This document shows positions 1-5,930 of a stretch of DNA of 7,677 bases, piece by piece; position 1 is the first letter of the stretch; each line of letters opens with the position of its first letter. The notes below the pieces were generated by a model that saw only the letters and a program-made list of their open reading frames with translations, was not told where the DNA came from and made no database searches. A program made the position numbers and the translations under genes. This DNA is from an uncultured Sphingomonadaceae bacterium (lineage in GTDB: Bacteria; Pseudomonadota; Alphaproteobacteria; Sphingomonadales; Sphingomonadaceae): positions 1-7,677 of the forward strand of contig CALKXX010000209.1 of the NCBI GenBank assembly GCA_938003725.1. Direction: 5' to 3'.

Positions 1-7
1 GTCGCGG

Positions 8-30
8 AAAACAGTCCCCTGGACCGTTTT
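8..30 (-). terminator. Probable intrinsic terminator after tRNA-Lys
   Basis: Bases 8-17 and 21-30 form a 10-bp stem around a 3-base loop. Read on the minus strand every position pairs, with one G-U wobble, and the 3' arm ends in four U residues. On the plus strand the same position is an A-C mismatch, so the structure fits minus-strand transcription better. It lies 15 bases past the tRNA 3' end, where a terminator for the tRNA transcript would be expected. The U-tract is short and partly inside the stem, so efficiency is uncertain. A plus-strand tract of five T (27-31) means it could also act for a gene entering from the left. Confidence 0.6.
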
Positions 31-44
31 TAGATGCGCGAAAA

Positions 45-120
<76 letters not shown>

Positions 121-137
121 GTAATTTTCCGTTAGGG

Positions 138-167
138 CTTATATAGGCGGCTACAGGTCTAACACAA
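138..167 (-). promoter_or_regulatory. Candidate promoter of tRNA-Lys
   Basis: On the minus strand TTGTGT (167-162) is followed after 18 bases by TATAAG (143-138), a good -10. The -35 keeps only the leading TTG. The -10 is followed by CCC, a GC-rich discriminator as often seen at stable-RNA promoters. Transcription would begin about 10 bases before the mature tRNA. The position, between the rodA stop and the tRNA, supports independent expression of the tRNA, but the call rests on pattern alone. Confidence 0.45.
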
Positions 168-184
168 CTGCTAGGCCGGGAATA

Positions 185-1297
185 TTAGCCAAATGCGCTG
201 GTATTTCGTCCGGGATGGCGATCTATCGACATCAATATGCCGACACAGATCATGATGGTCATCATCGATGAGCCGCCGTGACTTAGAAATGGTAACGGAA
301 TGCCCACCACCGGCGCAAGACCCATGACCATCATCAAGTTAATTGCGACATAGAAGAATATCGTGGTGGTTAAGCCAGCTGCGGTTAGTTGAGAGAAACG
401 CGTTTTCGCTTTCATCGCGACGCCCAGCCCCCATCTGAAAAGCAAAAAGAAACAAAATAGAACGACAGCACCGCCCATCAATCCCCATTCTTCTGCCATG
501 GTTGCGAAGACAAAATCGGTGTGACCTTCTGGAAGATAGTCGAGATGGCTTTGGGTGCCATTCAAGAACCCTTTTCCAAATATCCCTCCAGACCCAATCG
601 CAATTTTGGATTGGCTGATATGATAACCTGCGCCCAGCGGGTCATTTTCCGGACTTAAAAAAGTCGTGACACGCCGTTGCTGATAGTCTTCCAGGCCAAA
701 GAAAAATGCGAGAGGTGCGATGACCGCCAAAGCGGCTGCACCGCCGATAAACAGGCGCATTGGTAATCCTGCGAGAAACGCAATCGTCATCGCGCCGGCA
801 ACGACAGTTATTGTGGTTCCCAAGTCAGGTTGCAACAAAATCAGGGCACAGGGCACGGCGAGCAAGCAAAGAAGCGGCCATATTGCACCCCAGGTTCGTA
901 TTTGGCCAGGGGGTAATACCGCATAGAAACGCGCCACTGCCAATATGATTGCGACCTTCATTAACTCGGACGGTTGGATACGAATGAAGCCAAGACTCAA
1001 CCAGCGCTGGCTACCGCCGCGAACCGCCCCGATAAGTTCCACGCCCAGCAGCATGACGACGACCGTAACATAAACGGGCAGGGCGATCGCTTTCCAGAAA
1101 CTTTCATTCAACCGGGAAAGGACAATTGCCATAGCCAGAAAGACGAGAAAGCGGATCATATGCAAACCCGCCCAAGGGGTCAGGCTTCCGCCGGCGGCGG
1201 AATATAGGACAATGAAGCCAAAACTCGCCATCACCATCAGCAGCAATATTGTTCGCCAGGGAAGTTGCGCAATGGGCGCCGGAATGAAATCACTCAA
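185..1297 (-). CDS. rodA: RodA, SEDS-family peptidoglycan glycosyltransferase
   Basis: A 370-residue polytopic inner-membrane protein of the SEDS family (RodA/FtsW/SpoVE), which polymerises lipid II into glycan strands during side-wall growth, paired with PBP2. Visible signatures are QPSELMK at 108-114, QPDLGTT at 156-162, the loop YHISQSKIAIGSGG at 225-238, LPEGHTDFVF at 255-264 and PLPFLSHGGSS at 334-344. D261 in HTDF matches the catalytic aspartate known in RodA. Hydrophobic segments from about residue 15 onward fit the roughly ten-helix topology, and the length is normal. The start is a TTG at 1297: an in-frame stop (the mrdA stop) lies only one codon upstream, and the next Met (residue 21) would cut into the first helix. 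A GGGG at 1310-1307 lies 9 bases before the TTG. It is the last protein gene of the operon, 3 bases after mrdA, so translation is probably coupled. Confidence 0.96.
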   Translation of the reverse strand: MSDFIPAPIAQLPWRTILLLMVMASFGFIVLYSAAGGSLTPWAGLHMIRFLVFLAMAIVLSRLNESFWKAIALPVYVTVVVMLLGVELIGAVRGGSQRWLSLGFIRIQPSELMKVAIILAVARFYAVLPPGQIRTWGAIWPLLCLLAVPCALILLQPDLGTTITVVAGAMTIAFLAGLPMRLFIGGAAALAVIAPLAFFFGLEDYQQRRVTTFLSPENDPLGAGYHISQSKIAIGSGGIFGKGFLNGTQSHLDYLPEGHTDFVFATMAEEWGLMGGAVVLFCFFLLFRWGLGVAMKAKTRFSQLTAAGLTTTIFFYVAINLMMVMGLAPVVGIPLPFLSHGGSSMMTIMICVGILMSIDRHPGRNTSAFG

Positions 1298-1300
1298 CGG

Positions 1301-3259
1301 TTATTGCCCCACTTCCGGTGTCTCCGCATTGTCGCCGGCGGCCTGTTCCGGCGTTATACGCCCCTCTGCTATCGCCTTTTCCAGCTCTTTTTTGGCTCTA
1401 TAGGCTTGCAACTGCTTTTCCATGCGCTGTTCAATATTACCGCCCCAATCCTTCTCCAAGGCGTCCAGCTTTTCCATGGCTTTTTCTTTGTCATACATGA
1501 ACGTCAGTACGTCGCGGGCAACGGGATAGGCTGCGCCCGAACCCCCTCCATGTTCAACCACTACGGCAGCGGCATATTTTGGATTATCGACAGGGGCGAA
1601 GCACACAAAAAGGCCATGGTCACGATATTTCCAAGGGCCGGTTCTACCGTCAGAAACGCTTAGGCTGACCACCTGAGCCGTTCCGGTTTTCCCGGCGAGT
1701 TTGATATTATCGAGCGGCAGCTTTGCCCGTCTGGCGGTACCCGGTCCGTTGACCACATCGCTCATTGCTTGACGAACATAATCTATATGCTCTTGCGGGA
1801 ATCCGAGGAACTCTGGTTGTTTGTGGTCCTTATTGTACAAAAGGTGCGGCATCAGTTTCTTGCCGGTCGCCAGGCGTGCAGACATGACGGCAAGCTGCAG
1901 TGGGCTGGTTAGATAGTAACCTTGTCCAATTGAACTGTTTACTGTGTCCGCGCGGCTCCATTTACGCTCATATTTCTTTTCATACCAACTGGGACTGGGA
2001 ACCGTGCCGTAAAACTGGCTGGCGACGGGGATCGGAAATTGCTGGCCAAGGCCAAGCGTTTTTGCAAACTGTGCTACTCTCTCGAAACCAACTTGCTGCG
2101 CGAAATGATAAAAATAGCTATCACAACTTTGATAGATGGCTTTCCCCATATTGACGCGGCCATGATTGCTCCAGCAGTTGAAGAACCGGTTGCCGATGCG
2201 TCTGCCGCCTCCGCAAATAATGGTTTCTTCGGGGTCTATACCTGCTTCCAGAAATGACATGCAATGCATCGGTTTGACGGTCGAACCGGGCGGATAGAGT
2301 CCCTTTAGCGATTTGTCGCGCAGCGGAATATGGTCATCCTCGCGCAACATTGCATATTCGAGCGATCCGATCCCGTCGGAGAAGCTGTTGGGATCAAATG
2401 ATGGCATAGATGTCATCGTTAATATGTCACCGGAATCACAATCGATAACGACGACCGAACCGCTCTCCCGTCCTAGGCGCCGTGCTGCATATTCCTGAAG
2501 ATCAATGTCTAGCGTAAGTTGTAATGGCTTGCCCGGAACATCAGCCTTGGTATCCAGATCACGGACGATTTTGCCGCGCGCTGTGACTTCGACCCGTTTG
2601 GCTCCCGGTTTTCCTTGCAGTCGGTCCTCGAACAGTTTCTCCAGTCCGTCCTTACCGATCCTATAGCCAGGCGTGATCAATATGGGTTGAGGGTTTTTTT
2701 CATAATCTTCTGCGGAAGCGATTCCGACATATCCAACCAAATGCCCAACCGCGGCCCCAGTGGGGTAGAAGCGCGAAAAACCCTGGCGCGGGGAGACACC
2801 CGGCAAATCAGGCAATCTCACGCTGACAGAGGCGAACTTTTCCCAGTCCAGTCCAGTTGCTACTTGTATGGGCTGAAAACTGTCCGCTTGTGCTAACTCT
2901 TTGTTGATCCGCTCGACCTCTTCAGGTTCGAGTGCCAGTAATTGTGCCAGAGAAGCGACTGTCTTTTCCTTGTCCGGCGTACGGTCGGGAATGATATCTA
3001 CTCGGAAATCGGTTTTGTTGTTCGCAATAGGTTTGCCTTTGCGATCAATCAGCCAGCCGCGGCGCGGCGGAATGAGCGTTAGGTTGACCCGGTTGCTCTC
3101 TGACATCAATTGATAGCGTTCATTCTCTGCAACAGAAATATAAGCCATCCGGCCAGCCAGCAATATCCCGATACCGGCTTGCAATCCACCGATCACCGTA
3201 GCGCGGCGCGTAAAGGTGAGAGATTGGATCGCGCCATTGATGGTTTTGCCATTCTTCAC
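1301..3259 (-). CDS. mrdA: Penicillin-binding protein 2 (elongasome transpeptidase)
   Basis: A 652-residue class B penicillin-binding protein, the DD-transpeptidase that crosslinks glycan made by RodA. It has a short cytoplasmic N-terminus with FTRRA (16-20), one membrane anchor (about 21-41), a pedestal domain with RRGWLIDRKG (66-75), and the transpeptidase domain. Active-site motifs are SxxK at S326-K329 (PPGSTVKP), SxD at S378-C379-D380 (SCDSYFYH) and KTGT at 524-527. SxD rather than SxN is usual for PBP2. C349 and C362 bracket a region that also carries a Cys pair in E. coli PBP2. Beyond about residue 590 a charged, Lys/Glu-rich tail runs to the end; 126 residues follow the KTG, more than in E. 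coli PBP2. The start is GTG at 3259, overlapping the mreD stop by four bases (GTGA). No clear Shine-Dalgarno is seen, which argues for coupling. The TAA stop is in the same frame as rodA. Confidence 0.96.
   Translation of the reverse strand: MKNGKTINGAIQSLTFTRRATVIGGLQAGIGILLAGRMAYISVAENERYQLMSESNRVNLTLIPPRRGWLIDRKGKPIANNKTDFRVDIIPDRTPDKEKTVASLAQLLALEPEEVERINKELAQADSFQPIQVATGLDWEKFASVSVRLPDLPGVSPRQGFSRFYPTGAAVGHLVGYVGIASAEDYEKNPQPILITPGYRIGKDGLEKLFEDRLQGKPGAKRVEVTARGKIVRDLDTKADVPGKPLQLTLDIDLQEYAARRLGRESGSVVVIDCDSGDILTMTSMPSFDPNSFSDGIGSLEYAMLREDDHIPLRDKSLKGLYPPGSTVKPMHCMSFLEAGIDPEETIICGGGRRIGNRFFNCWSNHGRVNMGKAIYQSCDSYFYHFAQQVGFERVAQFAKTLGLGQQFPIPVASQFYGTVPSPSWYEKKYERKWSRADTVNSSIGQGYYLTSPLQLAVMSARLATGKKLMPHLLYNKDHKQPEFLGFPQEHIDYVRQAMSDVVNGPGTARRAKLPLDNIKLAGKTGTAQVVSLSVSDGRTGPWKYRDHGLFVCFAPVDNPKYAAAVVVEHGGGSGAAYPVARDVLTFMYDKEKAMEKLDALEKDWGGNIEQRMEKQLQAYRAKKELEKAIAEGRITPEQAAGDNAETPEVGQ
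1307..1310 (-). promoter_or_regulatory. Weak ribosome binding site for the rodA TTG start
   Basis: GGGG on the minus strand lies inside the last codons of mrdA, 9 bases before the TTG start of rodA. It is the only purine-rich stretch at plausible spacing. Because an in-frame TAA lies between it and the TTG, no longer rodA protein is possible without stop-codon readthrough. Confidence 0.4.
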
Positions 3260-3771
3260 GCTGAAATACGCCAGTTGTCAATTGCACCAACCAAGCGTGC
3301 GATAAAGGGGTAGAGCAGGATCGAGAGAACGATCTGCGGAAGCAAAATGTCAAGGTGCAGGAGGTTTCCGGGAAAATCGACGATAAGCATTCCGCATATT
3401 AGCACAAAAATGATGGAAAGTGAGGCCAGTAACCAATCCTGCCAATAGTCTCTGACGGCAGCGGTACGGTCAAAGGTTTCCAGCGTCACGAGTATAACGG
3501 ACCACAGGAAGGCCGCGCTACCAAAGGGCTGTCCAGAAAACATATCGTCAATCATTCCCAAGGGAAAGCCGGCCCATACCGGCCAGTAGCCTGGACGAAT
3601 GAGTCGCCAAGCCAATAGAACCAATAAACCGACGGGCGGGAGAATTGGGTAATCCGTGATGATCGGTAACATTGTCACCATTGAACCAACCGCAACTGTT
3701 ACCGGCGGAATGGCCTTCATCTTTAATTGGGAGGGCTGCCGGTTGATGCGGGAACGATATGGTTTTGCCAC
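3256..3771 (-). CDS. mreD: Rod-shape-determining membrane protein MreD
   Basis: A 171-residue, strongly hydrophobic protein with about six predicted membrane helices (roughly 22-38, 43-58, 63-78, 84-100, 112-131, 140-160) after a basic cytoplasmic N-terminus. The stretch GFPLGMIDDMFSGQPFGSAAF, split here as G68-to-M77 and F78-to-F88, fits the MreD hallmark of an acidic residue pair followed by P-F/L-G. MreD is an inner-membrane partner of MreC in the elongasome; its biochemical role is not well defined. Its identity is supported by its place between mreC and mrdA. The start is GTG at 3771, whose G is the last base of the mreC TAG stop (TAGTG). No strong Shine-Dalgarno precedes it, so translation probably depends on ribosomes finishing mreC. 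The end overlaps mrdA by four bases. Confidence 0.93.
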   Translation of the reverse strand: MAKPYRSRINRQPSQLKMKAIPPVTVAVGSMVTMLPIITDYPILPPVGLLVLLAWRLIRPGYWPVWAGFPLGMIDDMFSGQPFGSAAFLWSVILVTLETFDRTAAVRDYWQDWLLASLSIIFVLICGMLIVDFPGNLLHLDILLPQIVLSILLYPFIARLVGAIDNWRISA

Positions 3772-4679
3772 TATTGGCCGCCATTTGTAGCTGAATCGGT
3801 ATTGTCCAACTCATCTTGTTCAATTTGCCGGACGGTTTCCGCCTGAAATATCGGCTGAACGATGACATGGCTGACATTTGATGAATTCGCCAATATTCTG
3901 GCGACTGCGCCGGTTTCGTTTTTACGCAGCACGACTGCGACCGGAATGCCGGGGCCATAAAGGCCCCCGCTTCCCGACGTGATGAGAAGATCGCCTTTCT
4001 TAAAGGGATTGTCACCAATGTTGATCGCCTTGATGTCAACGGTTCCGTCGCCCAATCCCGTTGCAAAGGCCGCAAGTCCGTCTGACGCGCGTTGAACGGG
4101 CGTCACGTTCTTTCCATCGGATACCATCAAGATACGCGCCGTTGTCGGGCCGGTTTCCAATACACGGCCAACTAAACCAGCCGGCGCGCGCACCGGTTGG
4201 CCAATCAATACGCCGCTAGTGCTACCCATTCCAAGCGTTGCGATACGTCGGGAACTGGACGAGGTGGAACTGATTAGACGGCCCATTGCAATTGCGTCGG
4301 GAATCTCATCGGTCAATTTCAGCAGCTTCTTTAGGCGTTCGTTCTCGAGCTTTAGGGCGCGCGCCTCCAGTATCTCTATTCTGCTTTTTTCCAATTCCCG
4401 TTTCATCGCTGCATTTTTGGAGGCTGCGTTGAAATAGGCAGAGATATTTTCCCCGGCGCTGCCGGTTGCCCCACCTAGCTGCGATAATGTTTTGCTAATA
4501 GGTGCCGTCATCTCGGTGCCGATTGTGCGAAGAACCGCAAAACCCTGTGGATCGATAAAGGAAATAAGCAGTAGAAGGAGCCCGACAACCGCACCCAATA
4601 TGCCCAGCAAATAGCTGGCGAATATGCTGTATTGCGCCCGCTTCGAAAATCCTGGACGCCGGTTATTTGGCGGCGCCAT
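3771..4679 (-). CDS. mreC: Rod-shape-determining protein MreC
   Basis: A 302-residue bitopic protein: basic cytoplasmic N-terminus (1-17), one membrane helix (about 19-42), a periplasmic helical region rich in Lys/Glu/Leu (about 84-122) that looks like the MreC coiled coil, then the beta-rich MreC core with MGSTSGVLIGQPV (151-163), GLVGRV (168-173), and ITSGSGGLYGPGIPV (233-247). The last 20 residues are polar and probably disordered. MreC is the periplasmic scaffold that binds and activates PBP2-RodA. The start is ATG at 4679 with AAAGGA (4694-4689) 9 bases upstream, the best ribosome site in the operon. It lies 47 bases after the mreB stop and shares one base with mreD. Length is within the family range. 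Confidence 0.96.
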   Translation of the reverse strand: MAPPNNRRPGFSKRAQYSIFASYLLGILGAVVGLLLLLISFIDPQGFAVLRTIGTEMTAPISKTLSQLGGATGSAGENISAYFNAASKNAAMKRELEKSRIEILEARALKLENERLKKLLKLTDEIPDAIAMGRLISSTSSSSRRIATLGMGSTSGVLIGQPVRAPAGLVGRVLETGPTTARILMVSDGKNVTPVQRASDGLAAFATGLGDGTVDIKAINIGDNPFKKGDLLITSGSGGLYGPGIPVAVVLRKNETGAVARILANSSNVSHVIVQPIFQAETVRQIEQDELDNTDSATNGGQ

Positions 4680-4688
4680 GCTCGTCTA

Positions 4689-4694
4689 TCCTTT
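4689..4694 (-). promoter_or_regulatory. Shine-Dalgarno site of mreC
   Basis: AAAGGA on the minus strand, 9 bases before the mreC ATG. This is clearly stronger than anything before mreD, mrdA or rodA. It suggests that ribosomes load afresh at mreC in the 47-base mreB-mreC gap and then pass down the coupled genes. No hairpin that could stop transcription is visible in that gap. Confidence 0.6.
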
Positions 4695-4726
4695 CCGTTC
4701 CATCACTAACTCTGCAACGTTTTCCA

Positions 4727-5767
4727 CTAAGCTGTGGTCAAAACACCGCGGAACAATTCGTCTTCCATGGCGCGGCCAGTGCCGAGTGCCACGCAGGCTA
4801 GGGGGTCTTCGGCCACCGTCACGGGCAGGCCGGTTTCATCGCTAAGCGCTGCATCCAATCCAGAGATCAAAGCGCCGCCGCCGGTTAGCACAATGCCTTG
4901 ATCGACGATATCAGCGGCCAGTTCAGGCGCGGTATTCTCCAAAGCGATCCGGACGCCTTCGATAATCGTTCCAATGGGTTCTCCCAATGCTTCGGCAATC
5001 TGGCCCTGATTTATCGATATTTCTTTCGGCACGCCATTTACAAGATCGCGTCCTTTGATGTGGATTGTGTGTCCAACGCCATCAACTGGTGCCTGTGCAA
5101 CGCCGAAATCTTTCTTGATCCGCTCAGCCGTGGTCTCCCCGATAAGCAGGTTGTGATGACGGCGGACATAGGAAACGATAGCTTCGTCCATCTTGTCGCC
5201 GCCTGTTCGAACCGAAGTTGTATAAGCTAGGCCGCGTAGCGAAAGGACTGCGACTTCCGTTGTGCCGCCGCCCACGTCAACCACCATTGAACCAATAGGT
5301 TCGGTGACCGGCATATCCGCGCCAATTGCCGCTGCCATGGGTTCTTCTATCAGGAACACCTGACTAGCTCCCGCATTAGAAGCTGCGTCACGAATAGCGC
5401 GGCGTTCGACGGATGTAGAGCCACTGGGTACGCAAATCACAATTTCCGGATAGCTGAAGAGCTTTTTCTTTCCGTGCACTTTTTGAATGAAATGCTTGAT
5501 CATCTGCTCGGCAACATCAATGTCGGCGATCACACCATCGCGCAACGGACGAATAGCCTCGATACTATCCGGGGTTTTCCCCATCATCATCTTCGCATCA
5601 TTGCCGACTGCTTTGACTTTTTTGATGCCATTCAGTGTTTCAATCGCCACAACTGACGGTTCGTTTAGAACGATTCCCTGTCCGCGCACGTAAACAACCG
5701 TGTTCGCGGTGCCAAGATCGATTGCCATGTCCTGAGACCTGAACTTGAACAGATTACCAAAAGCCAT
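4727..5767 (-). CDS. mreB: Cell-shape-determining actin homologue MreB
   Basis: A 346-residue bacterial actin of the usual MreB length. It forms ATP-dependent antiparallel filaments beneath the inner membrane that orient the elongation machinery. Nucleotide-binding motifs are phosphate 1 at 17-23 (DLGTANT), the IEEPMAAAIG segment at 140-149, phosphate 2 at 164-171 (DVGGGTTE), and the adenosine motif at 294-305 (VLTGGGALISGL). The N-terminus MAFGNLFKF is hydrophobic and probably serves as the membrane-binding amphipathic segment of Gram-negative MreB. The start is ATG at 5767, preceded by a weak ACGGAC (5779-5774) at 6-base spacing and an A-rich stretch. It is the first gene of the operon and faces the control region shared with mutL. 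Confidence 0.98.
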   Translation of the reverse strand: MAFGNLFKFRSQDMAIDLGTANTVVYVRGQGIVLNEPSVVAIETLNGIKKVKAVGNDAKMMMGKTPDSIEAIRPLRDGVIADIDVAEQMIKHFIQKVHGKKKLFSYPEIVICVPSGSTSVERRAIRDAASNAGASQVFLIEEPMAAAIGADMPVTEPIGSMVVDVGGGTTEVAVLSLRGLAYTTSVRTGGDKMDEAIVSYVRRHHNLLIGETTAERIKKDFGVAQAPVDGVGHTIHIKGRDLVNGVPKEISINQGQIAEALGEPIGTIIEGVRIALENTAPELAADIVDQGIVLTGGGALISGLDAALSDETGLPVTVAEDPLACVALGTGRAMEDELFRGVLTTA

Positions 5768-5784
5768 TTTTTTGTCCGTATTTT

Positions 5785-5790
5785 CTTATA
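5785..5790 (-). promoter_or_regulatory. Candidate -10 element of mreB
   Basis: TATAAG on the minus strand, 17 bases before the mreB ATG. Transcription from it would leave a leader of about 10 bases carrying only the weak ACGGAC site. No convincing -35 is found at 16-18 bases upstream (TTCGGG or TTTCGG are the nearest). A short inverted repeat, CAGCA and TGCTG around two bases (5795-5806), lies in the spacer. Another promoter further upstream is equally possible. Confidence 0.3.
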
Positions 5791-5817
5791 GTTGCAGCAT
5801 GTGCTGACCCGAAATTC

Positions 5818-5834
5818 CTTAGCAACTTCTTAGC
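5818..5834. repeat. Direct repeat CTTAGC, 11-base period
   Basis: Two perfect copies of CTTAGC at 5818-5823 and 5829-5834 start 11 bases apart, about one helical turn. The core reads TTAG-N7-TTAG, the same geometry as the CtrA box TTAA-N7-TTAA of alphaproteobacteria but with G for the last A in both halves. It lies upstream of both candidate promoters. Protein binding is inferred from shape only. Confidence 0.4.
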
Positions 5835-5863
5835 TGAACGGGGCATGAAATAATCCATGTAAT
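5834..5863 (+). promoter_or_regulatory. Candidate promoter of mutL
   Basis: CTGAAC (5834-5839) and TGTAAT (5858-5863) are spaced by 18 bases. The -10 matches five of six consensus bases; the -35 is poor but keeps TGA. Transcription would start near 5870, inside the inverted repeat 5862-5876, giving a leader of about 60 bases. Confidence 0.35.
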
Positions 5864-5876
5864 TCGCCCAGCGAAT
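5862..5876. repeat. Perfect inverted repeat ATTCGC-CCA-GCGAAT
   Basis: Six-base arms at 5862-5867 and 5871-5876 are exact reverse complements around a 3-base centre. The dyad overlaps the candidate mutL -10/start region and abuts a GANTC site (5873-5877), so it could be an operator. It is short enough to arise by chance. Confidence 0.4.
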
Positions 5877-5878
5877 CT

Positions 5879-5893
5879 CCCTGAAAATCAGGG
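5879..5893. repeat. Perfect inverted repeat CCCTGA-AAA-TCAGGG in the mutL leader
   Basis: Arms 5879-5884 and 5888-5893 are exact complements around AAA. In mutL mRNA this gives a 6-bp GC-rich hairpin about 37 bases before the start codon. No U-tract follows, so it is not a terminator. It begins two bases after the preceding dyad. Confidence 0.4.
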
Positions 5894-5894
5894 G

Positions 5895-5914
5895 TCGCTT
5901 GCGATGATCGCTTG
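5895..5914. repeat. TCGCTTG direct repeat with nested GCGA-TGA-TCGC dyad
   Basis: TCGCTTG occurs at 5895-5901 and 5908-5914, 13 bases apart, and GCGA/TCGC (5901-5904, 5908-5911) forms a small inverted repeat inside. It sits directly upstream of the mutL Shine-Dalgarno site AGGAA (5919-5923), so folding here could affect initiation. Confidence 0.35.
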
Positions 5915-5918
5915 GGCT

Positions 5919-5923
5919 AGGAA
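5919..5923 (+). promoter_or_regulatory. Shine-Dalgarno site of mutL
   Basis: AGGAA lies 7 bases before the ATG at 5931 and fixes that start, which also agrees with the conserved MutL N-terminus. Confidence 0.65.
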
Positions 5924-5930
5924 CGCCGAT

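Larger units (their letters stand above)
5768..5930. promoter_or_regulatory. Divergent mreB/mutL control region
   Basis: This 163-base gap separates the starts of mreB (leftward) and mutL (rightward), so both promoters should lie here. It holds a TATAAG -10 candidate for mreB, a CTGAAC/TGTAAT candidate for mutL, a CTTAGC direct repeat one helical turn apart, and several short inverted repeats, listed separately. One GANTC site (5873-5877), the CcrM methylation motif of alphaproteobacteria, is present. No small gene is supported. Confidence 0.75.

Noticed and set aside
1265..1663. A 132-codon plus-strand open frame opposite mrdA
   Set aside because: Antisense to the 3' end of mrdA with no supporting context; a shadow frame.
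3548..4075. A 175-codon minus-strand open frame across the mreC-mreD junction
   Set aside because: It overlaps two certain genes in another frame, and its translation is low-complexity, Ser/Arg-rich and unlike any family I know.
5767..5773. Run of seven A (minus strand) at the mreB start as a slippage or phase-variation site
   Set aside because: Six of the seven lie upstream of the ATG, so a length change would only shift ribosome-site spacing, not the frame. Seven is also too short to suggest a contingency locus.
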